From NCBI RefSeq assembly GCF_014692515.1, contig NZ_JACOIK010000005.1, positions 62,001 through 126,000 of the forward strand: 64,000 nt of DNA, given 5' to 3'. Under the pieces are notes generated by a model, which did not search any database, was not told where the DNA came from, and saw only the letters and a list, made by a program, of their open reading frames with translations. Positions 35,963 through 44,363 of the stretch are shown here, piece after piece. Made by a program: the position numbers and the translations under genes. Source of the stretch: Sphingobacterium micropteri (GTDB taxonomy: Bacteria; Bacteroidota; Bacteroidia; Sphingobacteriales; Sphingobacteriaceae). Numbering within the stretch: the stretch's first letter is position 1; every line of letters begins with the position of its first letter.

Positions 35963-36330
35963 TATTTTAATACTTTTTTGATTCTTATTTTCAGTTCTAA
36001 AGGATTGAATGGTTTAAGGATAAAATCCTCTGCACCACTTTCCAGCAATTTAATACGGGTGGTACTATGTTCTTCGCCGGATAGAAATACAACAGGAATA
36101 TCTTTTAAGAATTCGTTTTGCTTCAACATCACTAAAAATTCGTAACCATTAAGTTCCGGCATCGTGTAATCTGACAAAATCAAATCAACCGTATTTCCGG
36201 ACTGGAGCCAATTTATTCCTGCCAACGCATTACTGAAATACTTAAATTCATAATCTGATCCTAAACACAATGCGATAAGTTTACCGATGGCTTCCTTATC
36301 ATCTATAACCAGAATTTTCTTTTTTCCCAT
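35962..36330 (-). CDS. Stand-alone receiver-domain response regulator
   Basis: This 122-residue protein is a single receiver domain with every signalling residue: KILVIDDKEAIG (acidic pair), Asp in DLILSDYTMPELNG, Ser in VVFLSGEEHS, and Lys in DFILKPFNPLEL. It has no output domain, so it must act through binding a partner. A GGAGG lies 11 bp before the ATG. The gene is first in the main polysaccharide operon, and its stop overlaps the start of the sugar transferase with a pseudo-receiver, which is the obvious candidate partner. A soluble kinase such as the one at 14233 could phosphorylate it; this is inference. Confidence 0.92.
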   Translation of the reverse strand: MGKKKILVIDDKEAIGKLIALCLGSDYEFKYFSNALAGINWLQSGNTVDLILSDYTMPELNGYEFLVMLKQNEFLKDIPVVFLSGEEHSTTRIKLLESGAEDFILKPFNPLELKIRIKKVLK

Positions 36331-36364
36331 CTATATATAAACCTCCAACACTTATTTACATTTA

Positions 36365-36404
36365 TGAAAAAACACGTCATCTCTAAAATGGACAATGACG
36401 TGTT
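36365..36404 (-). terminator. Terminator-like hairpin between the LruC gene and the polysaccharide operon
   Basis: A perfect 10-bp stem, AACACGTCAT (36371-36380) with ATGACGTGTT (36395-36404), encloses a 14-nt loop and is followed on the minus strand by TTTT. It lies 28 bp past the LruC stop and 41 bp before the receiver ATG, leaving almost no space for a separate promoter. Confidence 0.8.
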
Positions 36405-36432
36405 CAAAAATATCGTTAACGGGTATTAGACA

Positions 36433-38598
36433 TTATTTAATATACCAATCTTGATGTTCTTCACCCCCACTGATTGCCCAGTTTTTAAAGTTAGGAAAAA
36501 CGTCTTTTATATTTTTTGCCTCCAGGGGATAGTCAAAAGAAACAGGAACGGCTATTGCCCAAGGATATCCTTTTTTGGATTTAAATGGCTGGGTGGTGGA
36601 GAACAGCAGTCCAGAATTAACTTCAGCTTGTACAAGACTACTGTTTATTTTATCCGTTGCTTTATATCCAGCCAAGTGTACTTCGTTTCTTCCACCCTTA
36701 TTTTGCATAAAGTTAATGATAAATACGTTTAGGTTTTCATAGGTGAAATTCGCTAATGGCGTATTAAATTCTACGGTGATGGTAAGTTCAACTGGTGAAA
36801 CTTCACCATTTTTCGTTGAAATAAATTTAACATCGGATTGACCAAATGCCTGATGGGCGTCACTCGTAATCGGAACCACGGCATAAGTCTGGCCAGATTC
36901 AGTTCCATTGGAGCTCAGGTTGAAATTAGTGCCAACGATACTGCTATTCGAATAGGTAACCCCCTTCACGTTATTAGAAGCTACGCCATCCAATTGAATA
37001 GCAGCAGCCAAGCGCTTCGCTGCACCTACGGAGCGAAGCTTAGACTTCAGTTGTACCTTTGTTACTTTATTTTCCGTGTTTTGAAATTTGGTAATATCCA
37101 TATCGACCACAAAGTCATTCATGTCGTAATCGCCAAAGGAAGGCCAGTTATCTTCGAAAGCATAGGAATAGGTTCCCAAAGAAACTTCCGGCGTAGTTTG
37201 ATCATCAGGATCGGTGCCTGCACCAGCATCGTTGTTTCCGCCGGCATTACATTCAGTAGCTGCGATTTCAACAGTGGATTGGTCGTAGGCTACCATAGCG
37301 GCTGGGGAAGCAAGGATGTAATACTCACCCGATTGACCATTTGATATATGATCGGAGCAGGCTACTTCTAGATTACCGGAATACGTAATGGCATGCCATT
37401 GGATCCCCCCCTGTGCGGTACGCAGGTCCACTTTCTTCAAGCGAGCTAAGGATTTAGCAGTACCAGCGCCAATAATTTTATTCCCATAACCAAAAATTCC
37501 TTTTTCGGTGATATCTAAGATGGCAGAGGATTCCAAGTTAAATGTAGTATTCTCAATATATGGAGACTCGTACCCCACATTTCCTAAGCTCAATAGTGCG
37601 CCATCAAATACACGGAAATTCGCACCGTTAGCCATTAGCTTCTCAAACCTGGTATGACATAACGCTTCAACAGCAGACGCATTGGTAATTTTACCCACTT
37701 GAACGGTCATAGAGCCTTCGTTACGGACAATTGTTCCCGGAGATTGGGTAGTTAACTCTTCGATAATTGCTGTGCCATAATTGGAAAGATGCCCTCCGGA
37801 AGGGATATCTATCTGATTAGCTTTAAGGGAACCTTCAGACATTACATAAATTCCATTGCCTGAACCAATTACTATAGCGTCACTTTCCCAAGTTCCCTCT
37901 ACATATACCTTTATTCCCGAACGCCCCGAGTTAAGATAAAAAGGATGGGTTAGCGTTGTTCCCGCCTTTATGACGAAAGTTTTTACCTCCGGTTGATTCC
38001 AGAAATTTGTCACATAAAGAGAATTGTCATGCAACTCGATAGCATCAGCAGGAACCGTCACCGACGGTGTACTCGTAGCAGCCAACATCATCGTACTGCC
38101 AGATCCACTTGCCGTGCTGCTAGCCAATGTTGTCGCAAACATTTTGTTTGCTCTACCTGCAGAAGTTGCTTTATTCACAACCACTGCTTTTGTATTAGTT
38201 ACATCGATCATGGAAATAGCCGCGATCCCCACCGGAGATGTCTGCTTAACATACACATAGGTCAGCGCAGTAGGCACCATAATCTTGTCTACATAATCTT
38301 GTCCTGACTTTGCCACTCCTGCTCCCAAAAGGTTACTGCTCGCCGACTTAGGGTCTCCGTCGTATAACTCCACGCGGTAAAAATACCTGCCGTCATAGTT
38401 ATCATCTACAGCTATGCGTACATCTACGGCTTTAGACGATTCCCAGTTAAAGGCTTCGGGAAGGACAACATCTTCCTCAAACAAGGTTGACTCTTGGTTT
38501 TCTGTTCCTTTATACAAATCATCCATTTTTGCACAACTACTAACCAAAAAGATTAGTCCTGCAAGTGGAAACATCACAAATCTGAAAAAGTTATTCAT
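36433..38598 (-). CDS. LruC-domain lipoprotein
   Basis: This 721-residue lipoprotein has the signal MNNFFRFVMFPLAGLIFLVSSC, a good lipobox, followed by the anchor-proximal motif C-AKMDDLYKGTEN. Residues about 180-430 form a beta-rich region with repeated short strands (for instance VIVGSGNGIYVMSEGSL and IPSGGHLSNYGTAIIEE) suggestive of a beta-helix. The C-terminal part has the LruC signature YAFEDNWPSFGDYDMNDFVVDMDI. LruC-domain proteins are surface lipoproteins first named in Leptospira and are common in Bacteroidetes; their role is not known. The gene has its own -7 box and ends in a hairpin just before the polysaccharide operon. A surface adhesin or polysaccharide-binding role is a guess from context. 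Confidence 0.82.
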   Translation of the reverse strand: MNNFFRFVMFPLAGLIFLVSSCAKMDDLYKGTENQESTLFEEDVVLPEAFNWESSKAVDVRIAVDDNYDGRYFYRVELYDGDPKSASSNLLGAGVAKSGQDYVDKIMVPTALTYVYVKQTSPVGIAAISMIDVTNTKAVVVNKATSAGRANKMFATTLASSTASGSGSTMMLAATSTPSVTVPADAIELHDNSLYVTNFWNQPEVKTFVIKAGTTLTHPFYLNSGRSGIKVYVEGTWESDAIVIGSGNGIYVMSEGSLKANQIDIPSGGHLSNYGTAIIEELTTQSPGTIVRNEGSMTVQVGKITNASAVEALCHTRFEKLMANGANFRVFDGALLSLGNVGYESPYIENTTFNLESSAILDITEKGIFGYGNKIIGAGTAKSLARLKKVDLRTAQGGIQWHAITYSGNLEVACSDHISNGQSGEYYILASPAAMVAYDQSTVEIAATECNAGGNNDAGAGTDPDDQTTPEVSLGTYSYAFEDNWPSFGDYDMNDFVVDMDITKFQNTENKVTKVQLKSKLRSVGAAKRLAAAIQLDGVASNNVKGVTYSNSSIVGTNFNLSSNGTESGQTYAVVPITSDAHQAFGQSDVKFISTKNGEVSPVELTITVEFNTPLANFTYENLNVFIINFMQNKGGRNEVHLAGYKATDKINSSLVQAEVNSGLLFSTTQPFKSKKGYPWAIAVPVSFDYPLEAKNIKDVFPNFKNWAISGGEEHQDWYIK

Positions 38599-38617
38599 AA
38601 TTTTAATTAATATAACG

Positions 38618-38625
38618 CAAATATA
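38618..38625 (-). promoter_or_regulatory. -7 box (TATATTTG) of the LruC gene
   Basis: The minus strand reads TATATTTG, an exact TAnnTTTG match, 19 bp before the ATG at 38598. With the downstream hairpin it may also feed the polysaccharide operon. Confidence 0.6.
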
Positions 38626-38717
38626 AACAGGACTTTAACTTGTGTGGATATGAATTTGTGCCTATTTCCTATATTTTTCGGTAATACAGGCTCTGTACGC
38701 CTCAAAGTATTTTTTTT

Positions 38718-38733
38718 GTAGTATTTATGCTAC
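38718..38733. promoter_or_regulatory. 16-bp near-palindrome upstream of the LruC gene
   Basis: The sequence GTAGTATTTATGCTAC has the frame GTAG-N8-CTAC and is followed by AA. It lies 120 bp before the LruC start codon. The same frame occurs at 39687-39702 upstream of the AraC gene, so this may be an operator. Confidence 0.4.
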
Positions 38734-38772
38734 AACTGATATCGTATATCGGATACATCTTCATCAATTACT

Positions 38773-39594
38773 TTATTGTAGATCTTGCCGCTCTTGTTGT
38801 GTGTGAGGAGCTTGTCGCTTTAAATTTCTGTATTCCAGTGGTGTTATGTTAGTCATCTTCTTGAAGAAGGCGCTGAAATTATTTGTTTCCTTAATGCCGA
38901 GTTCATAACTGATTTCTTTCACCGATTTATCGGTATGTTCTAATAGATTCATTGCCTTTTCTGTAAGTGTTTTCTGAATTAAATCTTTAGGTGTAATCTT
39001 CAATGTAGCTTGTGTTGCTTTGCTTAGCGTTTTTTCGGTAACACCTAGTTTTTTAGCGTAATAATGAACAGATTTATGTTTTTGAAAACATTCTTTGACT
39101 TGATCTACAAAGTCGAAAGCTAGGACGCTATAACGATTAACGGGATTAAGTTTCGTTTCCGGTTCTTTGGTAATCCGATTGATCATTACCGATAATAGTA
39201 GCTGTTCAGCGACGTTACGCACAAATTGTCTGCTTAATTTCGAAACAGATAATTCGTTGCTTTTCAATAGCATCTTAATCAAATAGAAGATGTAACTTTG
39301 ATCTAGGTCATGAATTTTGATAGCGGATGGCTGCTCGCTGTCGGTCAATATATTGATGTCGGTTTCCGGTCGAAGTAGGTTTTTATCTAACACGAGATAA
39401 TACGATAGGCTATTGTACGCTATATGCTCTATTGGCCAGTTTAGAAATAAGGTGATGTAATCATCATGGCCCAATCCTATCGGATCTAAATACAATTCAA
39501 ATATAATATTATAGGGTAAATTACGCCATTCTTTATTCAGAATGCGTGTATGAATCTGTTCTCCACTTAATATTTCCCAAGTGTTCATTCCCAT
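38773..39594 (-). CDS. AraC-family transcriptional regulator
   Basis: This protein has 273 residues from the ATG at 39594 (39588 is equally possible). The N-terminal part, about 170 residues, has no cupin motif that I recognise and should be the sensing or dimerisation domain. The C-terminal AraC/XylS domain (about 175-265) has the first helix-turn-helix in YYAKKLGVTEKTLSKATQATL and the second in KEISYELGIKETNNFSAFFKKMTNITPLEYR. That last segment is the family signature. The gene sits 130 bp after the asparaginase gene and about 175 bp before the LruC gene, all on the minus strand. Each flank carries a related 16-bp palindrome, so the regulator may control itself and the LruC gene. Confidence 0.9.
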   Translation of the reverse strand: MGMNTWEILSGEQIHTRILNKEWRNLPYNIIFELYLDPIGLGHDDYITLFLNWPIEHIAYNSLSYYLVLDKNLLRPETDINILTDSEQPSAIKIHDLDQSYIFYLIKMLLKSNELSVSKLSRQFVRNVAEQLLLSVMINRITKEPETKLNPVNRYSVLAFDFVDQVKECFQKHKSVHYYAKKLGVTEKTLSKATQATLKITPKDLIQKTLTEKAMNLLEHTDKSVKEISYELGIKETNNFSAFFKKMTNITPLEYRNLKRQAPHTQQERQDLQ

Positions 39595-39686
39595 AGTATG
39601 AAGGCAGAAATAAAATAATTTACAACTACAAATGTAACAACGCAACAAGGAAGTGTGTCGGTAACAATCGGGATAAAGAAATAAAT

Positions 39687-39702
39687 GTAGCGTATACGCT
39701 AC
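39687..39702. promoter_or_regulatory. Perfect 16-bp palindrome upstream of the AraC gene
   Basis: GTAGCGTATACGCTAC is a perfect palindrome 93 bp before the AraC-family start codon, sharing GTAG-N8-CTAC-AA with the site at 38718-38733. On the minus strand T-rich sequence follows, so it might instead end the asparaginase transcript. Confidence 0.45.
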
Positions 39703-39723
39703 AAGTAGTCCATTGTGGGTGTA

Positions 39724-40746
39724 TTAGTCATTCACGGTTAGTTCACCACGTATATTCTTTTCCACCCAGTAAGCAACCGCTTCTTGGTCGGTCAATTGCC
39801 CTTGCAGATACATTAATTTCGTCACAGCAGCTTCGAAAGTCATATCGTACCCATTGAGAACTCCGAGTGCTTTCAACCCTTGAGAGGTTTCATATCGCCC
39901 CAACTCTACAGAACCTACTTTACACTGCGAAATGTCGACAATGTTTTTGCCTTTTTGTATGGTGCTAGCGAGCATATCGAGAAACCACTCGTCGGTCATC
40001 GTATTCCCTGAACCAAAGGTTTCCATCACAATACTCCGTACATCAGCATTTAAAATAGATTGAACAAAGGCGGGACTAATGCCCGGAAATAACTTGAGCA
40101 CACCCACTCGATTATCCAACTCGGTATGCATAATGAACGCTTTGTCCGTATTATCTAGCAACGCCTCGTGATTGTAGTTGATATGTATGCCGGCCTCTGC
40201 TAAAACCGGATAATTGGGTGAACGGAACGCCTCAAACTTTGCCGAATTATATTTAAAAGAACGGTTTCCCCGAAACAACTTGTTATCAAACAAAATACAG
40301 ACCTCCTGGACAATGGATTTACCATTTTCCTTTGCAGATGCAATTTCTAAGGCTGTCATCATATTCTCCCGTGCATCTGTCCTGATTTCTCCAATAGGGA
40401 GCTGAGAACCCGATAGAATCACGGGTTTTTGAAGTCCCTCCAACATAAAACTCAAAATTGATGCAGAGAACGACATCGTATCGGAGCCATGTAAGATAAC
40501 GAAACCATCATAGTGATCGTGGTTATTTCGGATAATTTCTGCCATTTCTACCCAAATCCTCGGATTCATATTAGAGGAATCAATGATGGGGGTAAATGAA
40601 TGGACCGTTAATTTATAATCCACTCTATCCAAATCGGGCAAATTTCGCGCAATTAAGTCAAAATCGAAAGGAACAAATGTACCCGTTTCGGCATCTTTTA
40701 CCATGCCAATGGTTCCTCCTGTATAGATAATAAATATATTTTGCAT
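39724..40746 (-). CDS. ansA: Type I (cytoplasmic) L-asparaginase
   Basis: This 340-residue enzyme hydrolyses asparagine to aspartate and ammonia. The first catalytic Thr is in IYTGGTIGMVKD near residue 10, and the second catalytic block is GFVILHGSDTMSFSASILSF with the T-D/S-D pair. SGSQLPIGEIRTDARENMMTAL and the C-terminal METFGSGNTM are further family signatures. There is no signal peptide, which fits the low-affinity cytoplasmic type I form. It lies 9 bp downstream of the TatD gene, so the two are probably co-transcribed. All core motifs are intact. Confidence 0.94.
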   Translation of the reverse strand: MQNIFIIYTGGTIGMVKDAETGTFVPFDFDLIARNLPDLDRVDYKLTVHSFTPIIDSSNMNPRIWVEMAEIIRNNHDHYDGFVILHGSDTMSFSASILSFMLEGLQKPVILSGSQLPIGEIRTDARENMMTALEIASAKENGKSIVQEVCILFDNKLFRGNRSFKYNSAKFEAFRSPNYPVLAEAGIHINYNHEALLDNTDKAFIMHTELDNRVGVLKLFPGISPAFVQSILNADVRSIVMETFGSGNTMTDEWFLDMLASTIQKGKNIVDISQCKVGSVELGRYETSQGLKALGVLNGYDMTFEAAVTKLMYLQGQLTDQEAVAYWVEKNIRGELTVND

Positions 40747-40755
40747 ATTGGTTTG

Positions 40756-41568
40756 TTAGATTCGGAATATTCTCTTCGAATTTTCAGTGGTAATTTCGGC
40801 GACTTCTGAAACGGTCATTTCATGTAGATCCGCTACTTTTTCGGCTACATAATAAAGATAGCTGCTTTCGTTTTCCTTTCCACGATAGGGGACAGGTGCT
40901 AAGTAAGGGGCATCTGTTTCCAACACAATATGTTGCAAGTCTATTTCTTTGACAACCGCATCCAGCCCCGCTTTTTTAAAGGTAACGACACCACCGATAC
41001 CGAGCGCAAAACCTAGGTCAATAGCATGTTTGGCTTGCTCAAGTGTTCCGGTGAAGCAGTGAAAAACACCGAATAATTTATCGTCTTTTAGCTCTTCTAA
41101 TAAAATAAATAACTCGTCAAAAGCTTCTCGACAATGGATGTCGATAGGCAGACCCATGGCTTTTGCCCACCCCACCTGCACACGGAAAGCTTCCCGCTGA
41201 AAATCTAACGTACTCTTATCCCAATAGAGGTCTAGTCCAATTTCTCCGATGGCGTATATGGTATGCTCGGAGAGTAAACGTTCTAGTTGGTGCAATTCTT
41301 CTTTATAGTTCTCCTTTACGGAACAGGGATGAAGCCCTAACATTGGAAAACAGTTTTTTGGATAGGCACGCACCGTGTCCATTACGAGAGGAACGGATTC
41401 AGTATCTACATTTGGCAAAAACAAACGTTGAATGTTTTTCTCGAAACAACGTTGTAGTTGTTCGTCCAATTGGGGCGCTTCAGCATGGTAATAAATGTGC
41501 GTATGCGTATCGGTGAGTATATATGGATGAATAGACGGTGTCATAGCGGCTAAATTTAGGGTTTTCAT
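40756..41568 (-). CDS. TatD family metal-dependent hydrolase
   Basis: This protein of 270 residues is a TIM-barrel metal hydrolase. Metal ligands are seen in DTHTHIYY, AIGEIGLDLYW, IDIHCREAFDEL, FGVFHCFTG and LETDAPYLAPVPYRGK. TatD proteins act as 3'-5' DNases or D-aminoacyl-tRNA-independent nucleases; the barrel is conserved more than the substrate. I chose the ATG at 41568. The longer frame (to 41751) would run through the divergent promoter region of the RlpA-like gene and adds residues unlike the family; an ATG at 41544 is also possible. It leads a two-gene unit with asparaginase. Confidence 0.92.
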   Translation of the reverse strand: MKTLNLAAMTPSIHPYILTDTHTHIYYHAEAPQLDEQLQRCFEKNIQRLFLPNVDTESVPLVMDTVRAYPKNCFPMLGLHPCSVKENYKEELHQLERLLSEHTIYAIGEIGLDLYWDKSTLDFQREAFRVQVGWAKAMGLPIDIHCREAFDELFILLEELKDDKLFGVFHCFTGTLEQAKHAIDLGFALGIGGVVTFKKAGLDAVVKEIDLQHIVLETDAPYLAPVPYRGKENESSYLYYVAEKVADLHEMTVSEVAEITTENSKRIFRI

Positions 41569-41723
41569 ATCAAAAATACCGCATGAAGGCAAAAAAAGTG
41601 CAGCTTGCAAGGGGAGGCAGCTTTTGGGGATAGTTTGGTTGTAGATCCCGGTGTTGTTTGTGTTGTCTAGAAAGCTTACATTAGTTGCCGGAACCTGATA
41701 AATACAGTGTTCCGAAATTTGAA

Positions 41724-42164
41724 ATGAATAAAAAAAACATACATATTCCACCTATTGTTTACCTCGGTTTTGTGGCTGTTTTGCTTTTAATGAGCTGCTC
41801 ACCCAAGTTGCGGATGACGGGTGGGGAAGTACGGGAGAGAGGCAATGCATCTTACTATGGTGGTAAATTTCATGGGAGAACCACCGCCAGTGGCGAACGA
41901 TTCAATCAAAATGCCATGACGGCAGCGCATAGGACACTCCCTTTTGGTACGAAGGTGACGGTAAAGAATCTCAACAACGGCAAACAGGTAGTTGTGAGGA
42001 TCAACGATCGGGGGCCATCGTCCAAGTCAAGAATGATCGACCTCTCCAAGGGAGCGGCCACCAAGATAGGGATGATCCGAGCAGGCGTTGTGCCGGTGGA
42101 AATACACTATCACAACGGAGCCGCTACCGGTAAAAAAATCAAGACGAGAAAACGGCGAAAGTAA
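41724..42164 (+). CDS. RlpA-like double-psi beta-barrel lipoprotein
   Basis: This lipoprotein of 146 residues has a signal ending in LLLMSC. One double-psi beta-barrel follows: [41 protein letters not shown], then [27 protein letters not shown], the two signature blocks of RlpA, including the Asp of NDRGP. Some RlpA proteins are lytic transglycosylases acting on denuded glycan strands at the septum. This one lacks the C-terminal SPOR domain and ends with a basic tail ([10 protein letters not shown]). It is divergent from the TatD gene and ends at a bidirectional terminator shared with the FKBP gene. Confidence 0.9.
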   Translation: MNKKNIHIPPIVYLGFVAVLLLMSCSPKLRMTGGEVRERGNASYYGGKFHGRTTASGERFNQNAMTAAHRTLPFGTKVTVKNLNNGKQVVVRINDRGPSSKSRMIDLSKGAATKIGMIRAGVVPVEIHYHNGAATGKKIKTRKRRK

Positions 42165-42212
42165 AAAATTGATATAGAAAAGCGGGTAGGAAAATAGCGG
42201 AAATTAGGGATT

Positions 42213-42251
42213 AAAAAAAGCTCCAAGGTTTTAAACCTTGGAGCTTTTTTT
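42213..42251. terminator. Bidirectional terminator between the RlpA-like and FKBP genes
   Basis: A perfect 12-bp inverted repeat (42220-42231 with 42233-42244, core GCTCCAAGGTTT) is flanked by seven A on the left and seven T on the right. It thus works as a terminator for both convergent genes. Confidence 0.93.
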
Positions 42252-42265
42252 AATTAATTCAAAAA

Positions 42266-43228
42266 TTAATTTACCGCTGCTGAATCCGCTGGAGCTTCTG
42301 TTGGCCCAGGTATGATATCCACCAATTCCACATCAAACACTAATGGTGCATACGGTGGGATAGTACCACCTCCGCGCTCGCCATAGCCAATGCTAGATGG
42401 AACTAATAAAGTTGCTTTTGAACCTTTGTTCAACAATTGTAGACCTTCTGTCCAGCCCTGGATAACAGGATCATGACCCACTCGGAAACGAATAGGCTCA
42501 TATTGACGCATAGGGTTGAACGTATTCTCTTTTTTTGCCGTTTCAGCGTTATTCGTATCGAAAATTTTTCCGTTCACTAATGATCCGGTGTAGTTCACAA
42601 CGACGGTGTCACCCACAACAGCCTTATTGCCGGAACCTTCTTCTTTTACGATATATTGTAAGCCAGAATCCGTTTTCTTAGGTTCCAATTTGTTTTTCGA
42701 AATGTAGCTGGCTAGTTTACCTTCCTCGGCTTGTTTCAATGTCTCGATTTCTGCTTTGAAATACTCGTCTATCTGCGCATACAATGCCGAATCTGTTAAA
42801 TCACCCTTTTTAAAATGCTTTCTCACTTTCACTTTAAATGTAGCATAGTGATCTGCAAATTCCGGTTTTGGTTGTCCTGTTTTTGCAGCCATGGTATCTA
42901 AGTTCAAACGGAAAACAGCACTATCGCCTTCTCCCAACATTTTGAACATGGAATTATAGTCTCCTGCGTACAGGCCGGGGATAGAATCCGGTGCGATATT
43001 TACGATTTGTGGTAAACCGATGTCATAGGTGCTTTGTAACAAGGAATCTTTACGATCTGATGTTACAATCATATCTACCGATAATAAATCGCCTGCTTGG
43101 GCTTTTTCTGCTCCTGCGTCTTTTACAATGTTATATTCAAGACCGCCATCACCTTTCTTGAAATTTTGGCAACTCGTTGTAGCTAGTAAGCCCACCGCAG
43201 CCGAAAGGAATAAAATTGATTTCTTCAT
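42266..43228 (-). CDS. FKBP-type peptidyl-prolyl isomerase, lipoprotein
   Basis: This 320-residue lipoprotein has the signal MKKSILFLSAAVGLLATTSC. Two FKBP-like halves are seen. The N-terminal one (about 28-150) is divergent, with GDLLSVDMIVTSDRKDSLLQST and YNSMFKMLGEGDSAVFRLNLD. The C-terminal one (about 190-308) is canonical: GLQYIVKEEGSG, VGDTVVVNYTGSLVNGKIFDTN, QGWTEGLQLLNKGSKATLLVPSS, and GYGERGGGTIPPYAPLVFDVELVDI. It should speed proline isomerisation in proteins of the periplasm or outer membrane. It starts 19 bp after the DHH phosphoesterase gene and is probably in the same transcript. Confidence 0.93.
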   Translation of the reverse strand: MKKSILFLSAAVGLLATTSCQNFKKGDGGLEYNIVKDAGAEKAQAGDLLSVDMIVTSDRKDSLLQSTYDIGLPQIVNIAPDSIPGLYAGDYNSMFKMLGEGDSAVFRLNLDTMAAKTGQPKPEFADHYATFKVKVRKHFKKGDLTDSALYAQIDEYFKAEIETLKQAEEGKLASYISKNKLEPKKTDSGLQYIVKEEGSGNKAVVGDTVVVNYTGSLVNGKIFDTNNAETAKKENTFNPMRQYEPIRFRVGHDPVIQGWTEGLQLLNKGSKATLLVPSSIGYGERGGGTIPPYAPLVFDVELVDIIPGPTEAPADSAAVN

Positions 43229-43247
43229 TCTGATATAGTCACTTAAA

Positions 43248-44258
43248 TTATGTTGTTAATATTTCTTTATATGCTGGTAATATGGATTTGAACTTGTTTA
43301 CCGTCTGGCTGAGTGTTTCCGTCGAACTACCCCCCGAAGCGTTTAAATGTCCTCCTCCGTTAAAGTATTTTTTACAAATTTCATTACATGGAATTTCTCC
43401 AGTCGACCGCAAAGATAATTTAATTAATTCGGTTCTGTCAATAAATAACGCGGCTAATCGTATGCCTTTGACAGACAGGGCGTAATTTACGAGCCCTTCA
43501 GTATCTCCCGTGGTCACTTGGAACCGCTCTAAATCCTCTTTTGTAACGGAAAATACCGCGGTATTATATTCGGGGATAACTTCCAAACAGTTTAATAAAC
43601 AATACCCCAAAAATTTTAATCGATTTTCGGTAGAACTATTGTAAATCTGTTCGTGAATCTCCCAGTTCCTAGCTCCCGCTTCGATAAGTTTAGATATAAT
43701 TAAGTGTACCGCTGCGGTAGTAGACCGGAAGCGAAATGAACCGGTATCGGTCATGATTCCTGCATATAGACAAGTCGCCATTTCCGGTGTTATGGCCGTT
43801 GCGTCTTCACAGATGTCGGTAATAAACGTATAGACCAATTGTGCGGTTGCAGCTGCCGTAGCATCCCAATAACGGAGGGAAGCAAAATCTTCTGGATCGA
43901 GGTGGTGATCTATCATCCATTTTTGACCGGTTGCCGTCCGAAGAATAGGCTCTAAAATATTGGTGCGGCTCAATGCGCTGTAATCCAGGCAAAAAATAAT
44001 ATCGGCTTGCGCGATAAGATGTTCTGCTCGTGTGGTCTCATTAGGAAAGATAATGACCTGTTCACGTCCAGGCATCCAGTTTAGGAAATCAGGGAAATCA
44101 GACGACAAAACGACCTCTACTTGATGACCTTTCATTTTCAGCCAATGGTATAAACCTAAAGAGGAACCGAGTGCGTCTCCATCCGGTTTGTGATGGGTTG
44201 TGATAACGATATTCTTAGGTTGGGCCAGTAAGTGTAAATTATTTTCTCCTGTCAGCAT
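43248..44258 (-). CDS. DHH/DHHA1 phosphoesterase (NrnA-like oligoribonuclease/pAp phosphatase)
   Basis: This 336-residue enzyme of the DHH superfamily shows IVITTHHKPDGDALGSSLGLYHWL (motif I), IIFCLDYSALSR (motif II), WMIDHHLDP (the DHH motif) and GIMTDTGSFRFRSTT (motif IV). The DHHA1 domain ends in KKYFNGGGHLNASGGSS, the GGGH signature. NrnA-type members degrade short RNAs and 3'-phosphoadenosine-5'-phosphate, and some act on cyclic dinucleotide breakdown products. No membrane or PAS domain is present, so it is the soluble short form. A -7 box lies 17 bp upstream, and the FKBP gene follows. Confidence 0.92.
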   Translation of the reverse strand: MLTGENNLHLLAQPKNIVITTHHKPDGDALGSSLGLYHWLKMKGHQVEVVLSSDFPDFLNWMPGREQVIIFPNETTRAEHLIAQADIIFCLDYSALSRTNILEPILRTATGQKWMIDHHLDPEDFASLRYWDATAAATAQLVYTFITDICEDATAITPEMATCLYAGIMTDTGSFRFRSTTAAVHLIISKLIEAGARNWEIHEQIYNSSTENRLKFLGYCLLNCLEVIPEYNTAVFSVTKEDLERFQVTTGDTEGLVNYALSVKGIRLAALFIDRTELIKLSLRSTGEIPCNEICKKYFNGGGHLNASGGSSTETLSQTVNKFKSILPAYKEILTT

Positions 44259-44274
44259 AAATCTTATAAGTGTG

Positions 44275-44282
44275 CAAACCTA
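44275..44282 (-). promoter_or_regulatory. -7 box (TAGGTTTG) of the DHH phosphoesterase gene
   Basis: The minus strand reads TAGGTTTG, an exact TAnnTTTG match, 16 bp before the ATG at 44258. Confidence 0.55.
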
Positions 44283-44363
44283 CTATTATTTTATGGGTTG
44301 TGGAAATTTTTGCGATTATCACTTTCTTAAAAAATGTTAAGAAATCGTCGGCGAAAGCAAGAG

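Noticed and set aside
36838..37344. Open frame opposite the LruC lipoprotein gene
   Set aside because: The minus-strand frame has signal peptide, lipobox and LruC domain; the other strand shows no family features.
41569..41751. N-terminal extension of the TatD protein
   Set aside because: The added 61 residues resemble nothing in the family and would cross the promoter and start of the divergent RlpA-like gene.
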